19,612 nucleotides of DNA from JAMCRD01 sp964633405 (GCA_964633405.1 CAZWFV010000012.1:1-19612), one strand, 5' to 3'; shown: positions 1-6,470, counted from the first letter of the stretch. The notes: a model not told the origin generated them from the sequence alone. Numbers and translations: made by a program.

Positions 1-38
1 TATGTTATAAACTGATGTTCGTTAAAATCCGATTCAAT

Positions 39-105
39 CCCTTCGGGGTGAACGGGAAGGTAAAGGTCGTTACCAAAAACCATACCCTCCCTACCTCGAG
101 TATGG
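39..105 (+). other. Cluster of small hairpins at the left edge
   Basis: Three short inverted repeats lie before the first gene: CCC-TTCG-GGG at 39-48 (a UUCG-type tetraloop), GGTAA/TTACC at 59-63 and 70-74, and CCATAC/GTATGG at 80-85 and 100-105. They could be the end of a structured RNA cut by the window edge, or a 5' leader for the gene at 123. I recognise no RNA family in it, and no tRNA or tmRNA signature. Individually these stems are short enough to arise by chance. Confidence 0.25.
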
Positions 106-122
106 GGTGGGTTTAAATAATA

Positions 123-329
123 ATGAAGCTCTTAGGTATTACTCCTGGCAAACGCCATGGTTGGTACGAAACAGATGCTGGTTTCATGGTCAGAAAACCA
201 TTGGGGCAACAGGAAGAGAAACCTCATTGGGACGCCAAAAGCATAATCGCACTCTTAGTCTTTTGTGCGTTGGCAATATTGGTCTGGCTGCCGGTCATAC
301 TTACCTTATTCGGAGGTCACGGCAACTAG
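123..329 (+). CDS. Small single-pass membrane protein, unknown function
   Basis: This 68-residue ORF starts with ATG and ends with TAG. Its first 40 residues are polar and charged and contain a GKRHGWYETDAGF-type segment. Residues about 43-64 are a strong hydrophobic helix (IIALLVFCALAILVWLPVIL), and a short tail, GGHGN, follows, so it is probably a single-pass inner-membrane protein. I do not recognise a family. The clean hydrophobic segment and the terminator about 100 nt downstream support a real gene over a chance ORF. The overlapping longer frame from 107 lacks such features and looks like noise. No clear Shine-Dalgarno sequence precedes the start, though a G-rich stretch lies at 104-110. 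Confidence 0.5.
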   Translation: MKLLGITPGKRHGWYETDAGFMVRKPLGQQEEKPHWDAKSIIALLVFCALAILVWLPVILTLFGGHGN

Positions 330-347
330 GAATCCGCGGAACACCAC

Positions 348-430
348 ATTACGTTACGGGGACTCGGAGCTTATTACGCTACACCCATCCCTACAACTGG
401 GGAATAAAGTCCGTAATAAAGGACTCCGAG
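348..430 (+). ncRNA. Structured RNA segment upstream of a terminator
   Basis: CTCGGAG (363-369) pairs with CTCCGAG (424-430), and nested inside it TTATTACG (371-378) pairs perfectly with CGTAATAA (412-419). A small internal stem, CCCA/TGGG, lies near 384-401. A second copy of ATTACG at 348-353 could compete for the same 3' partner at 412-417, so two alternative folds are possible. The element sits between the small membrane gene and the intrinsic terminator at 432-470. It could be a 3'-UTR structure, a small RNA or a terminator-linked regulatory element. I cannot match it to a known riboswitch class. Confidence 0.4.
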
Positions 431-431
431 A

Positions 432-470
432 AACGACCCGCATGCTAGCTAGCGGGTCGTTCTGTTTTTT
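432..470 (+). terminator. Rho-independent terminator
   Basis: There is a perfect 10-bp stem, AACGACCCGC (432-441) with GCGGGTCGTT (452-461), a 10-nt loop containing GCTAGC, and then a run ending in TTTTTT at 465-470. It is a textbook intrinsic terminator on the plus strand, ending the transcript of the small membrane protein and/or the structured RNA segment just upstream. Confidence 0.85.
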
Positions 471-514
471 CACCAACACCATCCCTAGGTTCCATGCTAT
501 ATTTACCGGTGCAC

Positions 515-942
515 ATGCGCACGAAGTTAATATTGTCGGTGATTGTCGCTGTGGTTATCGGGCTCGCTGCCGGACTCTATAATCGGAGCGACCATCAGAA
601 CCAGTAGAGCCCCGCTGTCACATCGCCCGTTGCTACAACATCCAGCGTGATGATCGACTACGGCAATGGAAATATAGCCGTATATAGCGAGACCATCTCC
701 GCCAGCGAGAACCTGCTGGAAATAATGCAGCGTATCGCTGGAACCAATAATATAAATTTAGTTATAAGAGTTATTCGGGTATGGGTGACCTGATAACCCA
801 GATAGGAGATAGGGTCAACGGTACCGGGGGTAATTACTGGCAATATTGGGTCAATAACAACTATGCCTCCGTTGGTGCAGATTCATATATAGTTAAGGGT
901 AGGGATGTGATTGAGTGGAAATTCATGCCGTACAAAGGATGA
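515..942 (+). pseudogene. DUF4430 (transcobalamin-like C-terminal domain) secreted protein, broken by a stop and a frameshift
   Basis: From ATG 515 the frame gives a typical signal/anchor peptide (MRTKLILSVIVAVVIGLAAG), then an in-frame TAG at 605-607. After it the same frame continues into a DUF4430-like start (VMIDYGNGNIAVYSETIS, ENLLEIMQ) until TGA 791. The rest of the domain, with the diagnostic NYWQYWVNNNYASVG and GRDVIEWKF motifs, is in another frame from about 763 to TGA 940-942. One missing base near 754-762 (an AAATTT run) would restore the join. DUF4430 domains resemble the cobalamin-contacting C-terminal domain of transcobalamin/intrinsic factor and are usually exported. The gene overlaps the DUF6580 gene through an ATGA. 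The amber codon may be real decay; the frameshift could be a sequencing error. A -10-like TATATT lies at 498-503. Confidence 0.7.
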
Positions 943-1484
943 TAGCGCTGATATTGGGCATCCTATTCGCAATCTTTTCCCTATTGATGAGGTTTCTGAC
1001 TCGCCTGCCTAACGTGGTTCCAGTGGGCGCCCTGGCCCTGTGGTCCGGAGTCTACTTGTCTAAGAAGTCGAGCCTAATCTTACCGCTAGCGGTCATGTTC
1101 CTTAGCGATGCCTTGATTGGTTTCTATGATCCGCGGCTGATGATCTCGGTGTACGGCAGCATAGCGCTGATCAGCGTCCTGGGCTGGCGGTTGAAAGCGG
1201 GTAAGAATCCGTACACGATCGTGCTCTCCTCTCTCTTTGGATCAGTGGCGTTCTTTATCATAACCAATACCGCCGTATGGTTATTCTCCGCCTGGTATCC
1301 GCACGACATAAGGGGACTGTTATGGACGTACGTGATGGGTATGCCGTTTTTCAGAAACACGTTGCTCGGCGATATTTTCTACAATGCGGTGTTTTTCAGT
1401 GCCTACGCTCTGGTGCGCTCGCTGGCCAACATGAAATTTAACGTGACGACCATCAGACCATCTCCAGACAAAGCGCTGGGTTAG
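939..1484 (+). CDS. DUF6580 family membrane protein (ECF S-component-like transporter)
   Basis: The hydrophobic protein of about 181 residues has 5-6 membrane segments and the motifs of DUF6580: LPNVVPVGALALWSGVYL near the start, PLAVMFLSDALIGFY, a VYGSIALISVLGW segment, ITNTAVW, WYPHDIRGLLWTYVMGMPFFRNTLLGDIFYN and a C-terminal VFFSAYAL helix. The family resembles substrate-binding (S) components of energy-coupling-factor vitamin transporters, but the substrate is unknown. I chose ATG 939 because it overlaps the DUF4430 stop as ATGA, typical of translational coupling; an in-frame GTG at 915 would add eight residues. The coupling to an exported DUF4430 domain suggests the pair captures and imports a ligand. 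No ECF ATPase or T-component is visible in the window. Confidence 0.75.
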   Translation: MIALILGILFAIFSLLMRFLTRLPNVVPVGALALWSGVYLSKKSSLILPLAVMFLSDALIGFYDPRLMISVYGSIALISVLGWRLKAGKNPYTIVLSSLFGSVAFFIITNTAVWLFSAWYPHDIRGLLWTYVMGMPFFRNTLLGDIFYNAVFFSAYALVRSLANMKFNVTTIRPSPDKALG

Positions 1485-1547
1485 GGACCGGCTCCCCCTG
1501 AACACGTAAAATGGGGTCGCCTTGTCTGGCATGACCGCAATTCACAA

Positions 1548-1576
1548 TTGCCAAGAGATTGACACATAATTAGAAT
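1548..1576 (+). promoter_or_regulatory. Sigma70-type promoter of the PanD-CofE fusion
   Basis: A -35 TTGCCA (1548-1553), a 17-nt spacer and a -10 TAGAAT (1571-1576) end only 9 nt before ATG 1586. Transcription would start at about 1583-1584, making the mRNA essentially leaderless. No Shine-Dalgarno sequence is present. Confidence 0.65.
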
Positions 1577-1585
1577 GATATCGAC

Positions 1586-3007
1586 ATGCTAATCCGCACC
1601 TGTATGGCGAAAATACACCGCGCCACAGTCACCGAGGCGGACTTGGATTACATCGGCTCGATCACCATCGACGAGGAGCTGCTTGATAAGAGTGGCATCA
1701 AACCGTTCCAGTACGTTAATATCACGAATCTTGCTAACGGTTTCTTCTGGCAGACCTATGTCATCGCGGGTCCGCGCGGCAACGGTGACATCTGCCTAAA
1801 TGGACCGCCGGCGCACCATTTCCATCCGGGCGATAAGATAATCATCTTGGCGGAGGCGTGGATAGAGCCCGGAGAGCTGAAAAATTTAGACCCCATCGTG
1901 GTATTCGTGGACGACAAAAACAGCATAACCGAGGTCAGGAAACATAAAGCGATACCCGTGGTCGTAAAATGGTTCAAGGAACAGGATCAGGCATACACCC
2001 AGACGAAAGTGAAGACTGGGCTCGCCATCCTTTATTCCCCGCGAGAGGATGGAACGGTCGCCGTAAATGCTGTGTCGGAGGATAAAATGCTAGTTGCCGA
2101 AGCGATATTTCCAGAAGACAGGATTGACGAGGCGCATATCCTTTATATGGAAGCGACTGAGTTGCTCAACTCTCGTGCTAAGCTTAGCGAAGATCCGGCA
2201 GATATTCGCAAGGCAGTCGAGACGTTGTTTGCGCTATTCAGGGGAGAGAAGAAACTCACTGCTACCGCAGCCATGCCGCGCGCCGCATCAGGTAACTTTG
2301 TTGCGAATCCAGGAAAACAGCTTGCAATCGACGTTGATGACGCCGCCTACCTGCGTTTGCCGGTTCGTACCCGTCTCATCACCACGAACGATACCAATCT
2401 CATGCCGCTCCTTGAAGAATATGTCGGACCATATCTCCAACCCGACGATATCATCTTCGTCAGTGAAAAAGCGCTAACCGTGACCCAAGGTCGTATTGTC
2501 GACATGAGTGAAATCAAGCCGACGCGGCTCGCGCGCCTGCTTGCGCGCAATGTAGGCACCTACTACGGCTCGAATCGTTTCCATGGTTTCGGACACGGCA
2601 CCAGTATCGCCATGCAGCTTTTTCTGGAAGAAGCCGGCTATCTGCGCGTCTTCTTCGCCGCTGTCGTTGCCGCGATCACGCGGCCATTTGGCATTCACGG
2701 TATGTTTTATAGGATCTGCGGCAAGAGCGCCAAATCGATTGACTGCCCGATGTCCTTCCTGATCCTTGAGTATGCACACTCTGCAAAACTCGCGCCGCAC
2801 GATCCGAACGACGTCGCCCGGCAAATCAAGAAACGTTTCGGTAATGAGGCGGTTATCTTGGATGCGAACTACCGTGGGGCTTTTTCACTCGGCAAATCTA
2901 CGCGTGCAATCTCCGAGTCATTCATAGGGGAATTATTCCGCGATAATCCCCTCGGACAATCGGACGAAATGACGCCGTTCTGTATCGTTAGAAAGGCTAA
3001 GAACTAG
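1586..3007 (+). CDS. PanD-like aspartate decarboxylase fused to a CofE-like (F420-0:L-glutamate ligase family) domain
   Basis: The 473-residue protein has three parts. Residues 1-127 align without gaps to the first 83 residues of E. coli PanD: K9, H11, Y22, the self-cleavage pair G24-S25, T57, Y58, N72-G73 and H77 fall at identical numbers, and the domain closes with the family's KAIPV. This implies cleavage to a pyruvoyl enzyme. The exception is position 54, where PanD has the substrate-carboxylate-binding Arg and this protein has Phe. Residues 128-255 are an unrecognised linker domain. Residues 256-471 match the CofE/COG1478 fold: LPVRTRLI, DDIIFVSEKAL, GRIVDMSEIKPTRLARLLARNVG and ILDANYRG, the last with Tyr where the family usually has Asp. 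CofE forms amides between an amino acid amine and a carboxylate using GTP. Start 1586 is fixed by the PanD numbering. The C-terminal half prefers ATC/CGC codons over the ATA/AGG common in nearby genes. The native substrate is unknown. Confidence 0.8.
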   Translation: MLIRTCMAKIHRATVTEADLDYIGSITIDEELLDKSGIKPFQYVNITNLANGFFWQTYVIAGPRGNGDICLNGPPAHHFHPGDKIIILAEAWIEPGELKNLDPIVVFVDDKNSITEVRKHKAIPVVVKWFKEQDQAYTQTKVKTGLAILYSPREDGTVAVNAVSEDKMLVAEAIFPEDRIDEAHILYMEATELLNSRAKLSEDPADIRKAVETLFALFRGEKKLTATAAMPRAASGNFVANPGKQLAIDVDDAAYLRLPVRTRLITTNDTNLMPLLEEYVGPYLQPDDIIFVSEKALTVTQGRIVDMSEIKPTRLARLLARNVGTYYGSNRFHGFGHGTSIAMQLFLEEAGYLRVFFAAVVAAITRPFGIHGMFYRICGKSAKSIDCPMSFLILEYAHSAKLAPHDPNDVARQIKKRFGNEAVILDANYRGAFSLGKSTRAISESFIGELFRDNPLGQSDEMTPFCIVRKAKN

Positions 3008-3017
3008 CACTCTATTG

Positions 3018-3928
3018 CTATATTCCGGTCCGGCCGTACTTGCTGACGACCCGTTGTTCTAGATCTTCGATCTCCTTCTTCAATTCGACCATCTTCAGTT
3101 CTCGGTCGGCCATATACTTGTTCATCCGTTCGATCTCGGCCAGCTGTTTGTCCAATTCGACCGTCTTCTCGTTAAGTTTGGCGTTCNNNNNNNNNNNNNN
3201 NNNNNNNNNNNNNNNNNNNNNNNNNNNNNNNNNNNNNNNNNNNNNNNNNNNNNNNNNNNNNNNNNNNNNNNNNNNNNNNNNNNNNNTAGCGTCTCCAGCG
3301 CAGCTAGGGTCGTGAATCTGGTTATACCGAACAGAACCGGCAGGAAGAATTGAAGATCAGAATCAAGCCAAGCATCGCAGCCAAACCCCATAACATGAAT
3401 TTAAAGGATGGCTTGTCGGACTTAGCTGCATGGATCATTTTTAGCGCAAGAATCACCACGCCCCAGACTATAAATAGCACCGCATACAGACCGAAGGCGC
3501 CTATTCCTGGGGGTGTAGCAAAGCCACCACGACTCCATTAACCACGGAGGCTCCGTAGAACACCGGTGGGCTCATTACTACGACGGAAAGCAGGGCGGAT
3601 ATGATCGTCAGGCCCCATTTATACAGCGGCTTCATTTCCAGGCGCTCCTTAGGGAACAGATACATAAACATGAAGAATGAATAGACCTGCCACACGGCGA
3701 AGAACATGTTCCAGCTTATGGCCCACAATAGAACGCTGCTGTTGAGCGTAATATGCGGGGAAGCTATGTAGTTGGCCACAGCCCAACCGATCGCAGACAA
3801 GACGAATCCAAAAAAAGCCCTGCCGGTGGCGCTACGGGATTGTTTATGAATATAATCACCCCCAAGATGAGCGACGCAGCTGCGCTTATCCTGAGAACCA
3901 GTAAATCCACGTTGCCGATGAATATCAT
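3018..3928 (-). pseudogene. 7TM sensor-like membrane protein with C-terminal coiled coil, split by three frameshifts and an N gap
   Basis: Pieced across frames, the protein reads from ATG 3928 (MIFIGNVDLLVL...) through GRAFFGFVLSAIGWAVANYI, SWNMFFAVWQVYSFFMF, IGAFGLYAVLFIVWGVVILA, KFMLWGLAAMLGLILIFNFF and ITRFTTLAAL. This resembles the N-terminal 7TM region of histidine kinases. After the 100-N gap it ends in a charged coiled coil (ELDKQLAEIERMNKYM, RELKMVELKKEIEDLEQRV) with a stop at 3018-3020. No HisKA or HATPase domain follows, so the intact product would be a kinase-less sensor or adaptor. Each break is explained by one missing base in a short homopolymer: GGG 3836-3838, G5 3509-3513 and AA 3348-3349 (plus-strand bases). 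That suggests low-quality sequence near the gap more than true decay. The gene converges on the fusion gene, 10 nt away. Confidence 0.65.
3187..3286. other. Scaffold gap (100 N)
   Basis: Exactly 100 N lie inside the 7TM/coiled-coil gene. A round 100 is the usual placeholder for a gap of unknown size, so the true distance between the two sides is not known. Confidence 0.95.
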
Positions 3929-3934
3929 TTAGCA

Positions 3935-3940
3935 AATATA
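3935..3940 (-). promoter_or_regulatory. -10 element of the 7TM sensor-like gene
   Basis: On the minus strand TATATT lies 6 nt before ATG 3928. This would put the transcription start on or next to the A of the start codon. No convincing -35 was seen. Confidence 0.45.
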
Positions 3941-3967
3941 GAAGCCTCGTCTGTTCAATATTATAGC

Positions 3968-5128
3968 TTATTCGACTGAGTTATATAGACGCCCCAACGC
4001 CCCTTCCTTCTCAGTTGAGGTAAGTTTAGTTCTCCTGACCGCTTCCCCCAAGACTCGTATGGTTGAATCGTAAGTCTGGCGATCTACCGGATAGGGCGTA
4101 CCATCCTTGCCGCCGTGGGCGAAGCTGTAGCGAGCGGGGTCCTCATAAGACGGCTTAGCGCCGTATATCACCTCGCCGACGAGGGCTAGCGCCCTTAATG
4201 TCTTGGGGCCGACGCCCTCCATAGCTACAAGCCGTTCGTAGTTTTCCGGTTTGGCATAGACAACTTTAGCCAATATTTTATCCAGGTATCTGTTGCTTGA
4301 GAAGCTCTCTTCAACTACCGGATGATATTTGAACTCTCTGTTCTCCAGGTTCAGCAGAGTAAGCTGGCCCCGTTGGGTCTCAAGCCTGGCCACTTGCGAG
4401 AGCGGAGACGAGTACTTCCTCAGTAAATTTATATCCTTCATCAGAGTGGCGTATCCGCCGCCGACCAACTCCGTCGAAACTTCTCTGGTCTTGGTGCTGC
4501 CCCTGGCAGTCAGGTCCAGCGCTCTGGACAAAGTCAGCTCCGAGGATATGCCGGCATGCGGTTCGCATACCAGGTCCTCAACCTTCTCCGAATACCAGTG
4601 ATAACGCCTGGCTGAGAGTTTATCTTTATTCATGCCTTGCTGGACAACGGCCCATACGCCGTTCCTGGAGAACATAAAACTGTGGTGATATATCTGGAAG
4701 CCGTCCTGGACCAGTGCGCTGTCCACCTTTGCGCTCATCTTGGAGTTGTAAATCAGGTTCCTGGTTCGGGGTTCGGGCATAGACAGCCTTTGTCCCCAGT
4801 TCTCTATCTCCTCCGGTGTCCGTTTGGAGGTCTTACCCTTGCCTCCGCAGATAAATACGCCCAACTGAGCCTCCCTGCCGCGGATAGCCTCCTTCATGGC
4901 GGCGGTCAGTATGGTCGTGAGGCCGGAAGCATTCCAATCGAAGGCCAGGATGGTACCCAACGACTGGAACCAGACGGGATCAGCCATGCGTCGGATGAAT
5001 TCGTCCGGCCCATATTCAGCGACCAGCACCTCGGCCATCTCCCGTCCCAACTTGACCATGCGCTCAAAAAGCCACGGCGGACATTTGCCGTAATCCAAGC
5101 CGAACGTCGCTATGCCCCGCTGAATCAT
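3968..5128 (-). CDS. DUF763 family protein
   Basis: This full-length 386-residue member of DUF763 is a family found mainly in archaea and some bacteria and has no established function. It starts with the family's typical MIQRGIATFGLDYGKCPPWLF, continues with GVFICGGKGK near residue 90, a helix-hairpin-helix-like segment at about 300-322 (MEGVGPKTLRAL), and the conserved HGGKDGTPYPVDR block at about 338-350. The hairpin motif suggests contact with nucleic acid, but that is inference. The start is supported by the family N-terminus and by a perfect -10 TATAAT 6 nt upstream. It is divergent from the protease gene across a 64-nt shared promoter region. There is no signal peptide or membrane segment, so it is cytoplasmic. 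Confidence 0.85.
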   Translation of the reverse strand: MIQRGIATFGLDYGKCPPWLFERMVKLGREMAEVLVAEYGPDEFIRRMADPVWFQSLGTILAFDWNASGLTTILTAAMKEAIRGREAQLGVFICGGKGKTSKRTPEEIENWGQRLSMPEPRTRNLIYNSKMSAKVDSALVQDGFQIYHHSFMFSRNGVWAVVQQGMNKDKLSARRYHWYSEKVEDLVCEPHAGISSELTLSRALDLTARGSTKTREVSTELVGGGYATLMKDINLLRKYSSPLSQVARLETQRGQLTLLNLENREFKYHPVVEESFSSNRYLDKILAKVVYAKPENYERLVAMEGVGPKTLRALALVGEVIYGAKPSYEDPARYSFAHGGKDGTPYPVDRQTYDSTIRVLGEAVRRTKLTSTEKEGALGRLYNSVE

Positions 5129-5134
5129 GTCACT

Positions 5135-5140
5135 ATTATA
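5135..5140 (-). promoter_or_regulatory. -10 element of the DUF763 gene
   Basis: A perfect minus-strand TATAAT is separated by 6 nt from ATG 5128. The transcript would be leaderless. The -35 region is poor, but the inverted repeat TTGAG/CTCAA (5156-5172) lies in this area and could bind a regulator. Confidence 0.6.
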
Positions 5141-5155
5141 ATGCCAGCCGCGGTT

Positions 5156-5172
5156 TTGAGGTTAAGTCTCAA
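5156..5172. promoter_or_regulatory. Inverted repeat in the divergent promoter region
   Basis: TTGAG, a 7-nt spacer and CTCAA form a dyad midway between the -10 boxes of the DUF763 gene (minus) and the protease gene (plus), overlapping the -35 area of both. It could be an operator that co-regulates them. The arms are only 5 bp, so chance is possible. Confidence 0.3.
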
Positions 5173-5176
5173 CGCG

Positions 5177-5182
5177 TATAAT
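5177..5182 (+). promoter_or_regulatory. -10 element of the trypsin-like protease gene
   Basis: A perfect TATAAT lies 10 nt before ATG 5193, giving an expected leader of only 2-4 nt. The -35 is weak (TTTTGA at 17 nt or TTGAGG at 15 nt spacing). Confidence 0.55.
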
Positions 5183-5192
5183 TAAGCCGACC

Positions 5193-5888
5193 ATGAATGA
5201 TATAAGATCCAAAATTAAGGAGGTCAGACGGTCCGTAGTTGGCATTGCCTACCGACCCAGTCCCGAGCAGGTAGTCATACTCGGCAGCGGCTTTTCGGTG
5301 TCCGCCGATGGAGGAATAATTACCGCAGCACACATATATAATCAGATCCCGAAGGAACACGCACCCAACCTGGTGGCCATGACCATGTCCAAAGAAGACA
5401 TCCGGGGAGGCGAGGAATACGTCTGGTTGCCGATAAAACTTGTTGCCAAGGACGACGGCAACGACATCGCCCTGTTCAAGGTGGAGGGCTACCAGGATAC
5501 GCTGCTCAAACCCTTGGCGATGGGCGATTCGGATCAAGTAGAGGTCGGTGATGACATCTATTTCATCGGCTTCCCCTACGCCGGCAATCTGATGAACGAG
5601 GGTTGGGGCATAACCCTCATCGCTAACCGCGGGATGATCAGTAATATAAAACTGAGTGGAGCGGATCCGTCCCACCCGCGCAACTTTTTCATAATCGACG
5701 CGGTGGCAACCGCAGGCAACAGCGGCTCGCCGCTTATAGAGCAAGCCACAAATAAGGTGGTTGGGGTTGTGTCGGTTGCTTTCAGGATACAATCTCAAGT
5801 AAATAAGGGGTTGGATATTCGCGAGCCGATGCATATATCCGGCGCCAGGCCGATCAATCTGGCCAAAAGAGTCATACGGTCCCGATAA
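5193..5888 (+). CDS. Trypsin-like serine protease (S1C-type), cytoplasmic
   Basis: The 231-residue protein has the chymotrypsin-fold catalytic triad in order: H47 in ITAAHIY, D91 in GNDIALFKV and S177 in ATAGNSGSPL. The protease domain fills residues about 10-205. It lacks a signal peptide, a membrane anchor and the PDZ domain of HtrA/DegP proteins, so it is probably a soluble cytoplasmic peptidase related to the HtrA protease core. Substrates are unknown. It is divergently transcribed from the DUF763 gene with a shared short promoter region and is followed immediately by the infC promoter. The ATG is supported by the TATAAT 10 nt upstream; there is no Shine-Dalgarno sequence. Confidence 0.85.
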   Translation: MNDIRSKIKEVRRSVVGIAYRPSPEQVVILGSGFSVSADGGIITAAHIYNQIPKEHAPNLVAMTMSKEDIRGGEEYVWLPIKLVAKDDGNDIALFKVEGYQDTLLKPLAMGDSDQVEVGDDIYFIGFPYAGNLMNEGWGITLIANRGMISNIKLSGADPSHPRNFFIIDAVATAGNSGSPLIEQATNKVVGVVSVAFRIQSQVNKGLDIREPMHISGARPINLAKRVIRSR

Positions 5889-5891
5889 TGA

Positions 5892-5920
5892 TTGCGCCCA
5901 AGCCGACTCTCGTATATCAT
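5892..5920 (+). promoter_or_regulatory. Promoter of infC
   Basis: TTGCGC (5892-5897), a 17-nt spacer and TATCAT (5915-5920) begin 3 nt after the protease stop codon. Transcription would begin near 5927, so infC translation must start after that point and not at the in-frame TTG 5892. Confidence 0.5.
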
Positions 5921-5933
5921 AATAACTGTTAAC

Positions 5934-6461
5934 ATAGAAAACTTTATCCTAAACAATCAAATAGGGGCGAAGGAGCTCAGGGTGGTGGACGAAGCCGGGG
6001 GAAACCTCGGCGTTCTCTCGCGCGATGAGGCCATCCGGATCGCCAAGGAAAAAGGGTTAGATCTGATATTGATCGTTGTCCAAGCTAACCCGCCCGTGGC
6101 CAGGATCGTCAACTTCGATAAGTTCCGCTATCAAAAAGCCAAGGAATTGAGGAGGCAGAGGGCGGCCCAGAGGGCTCCCGAGATGAAGCAGATCCAGGTG
6201 AGCGTGCGCGAGGCAGCCAACGATATGGTTCGAAAGGCCAAAAAGATCGATGAATTCCTCGAAGGCGGGCATAAGATAGAGATCCAACTTACTATGCGCG
6301 GTCGGGAGAAGTCCATGCCCGAATTCGCCAGGGGGAAACTGGGTGCATTCCTTAAACTCATCGCCACGCCGTATAAAATAACCCAGGAAGCTCAGAAGGG
6401 GGCGCACGGATTAGTGACTCAACTCAGTAAGGATATCCACCCCACAAAGAAGGACGCGTAG
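5934..6461 (+). CDS. infC: Translation initiation factor IF-3
   Basis: The protein is about 175 residues. The N-terminal IF3 domain has LNNQIGAKELRVVDEAGGNLGVLSRDEAI, and the C-terminal domain carries the VRKAKKIDEFLEGGHKIEIQLTMRGRE block. IF3 binds the 30S subunit and polices start-codon choice. No ATG or GTG begins the frame: upstream of the conserved region it reads ATA ATA ACT GTT AAC ATA GAA AAC. I set the start at ATA 5934, but ATA 5919/5922 or GTT 5928 are possible. A rare start fits the known autoregulation of infC in E. coli, which starts with AUU so that IF3 represses its own synthesis. It is followed by rpmI and rplT, the classic order. Confidence 0.85.
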   Translation: MENFILNNQIGAKELRVVDEAGGNLGVLSRDEAIRIAKEKGLDLILIVVQANPPVARIVNFDKFRYQKAKELRRQRAAQRAPEMKQIQVSVREAANDMVRKAKKIDEFLEGGHKIEIQLTMRGREKSMPEFARGKLGAFLKLIATPYKITQEAQKGAHGLVTQLSKDIHPTKKDA

Positions 6462-6470
6462 AGCTCGGTC

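Noticed and set aside
107..582. Two overlapping plus-strand ORFs (107-448 and 265-582)
   Set aside because: They run through the structured RNA and the intrinsic terminator, are rich in Arg/His/Thr without protein-like patterning, and conflict with the better membrane ORF at 123.
605..607. TAG in the DUF4430 gene as a recoded sense codon
   Set aside because: TAG ends several intact genes here (for example the fusion gene and rpmI), and a second lesion in the same gene favours damage or error over recoding.
4637..5185. 182-aa plus-strand ORF opposite DUF763
   Set aside because: It is antisense to a clear full-length family member, has no domain-like motifs, and shares the stop-free shadow expected from its codon use.
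5169..5834. 221-aa minus-strand ORF opposite the serine protease
   Set aside because: It lies wholly on the reverse of a gene with an intact catalytic triad. Its composition (many His, Tyr, Gly) is shadow-like.
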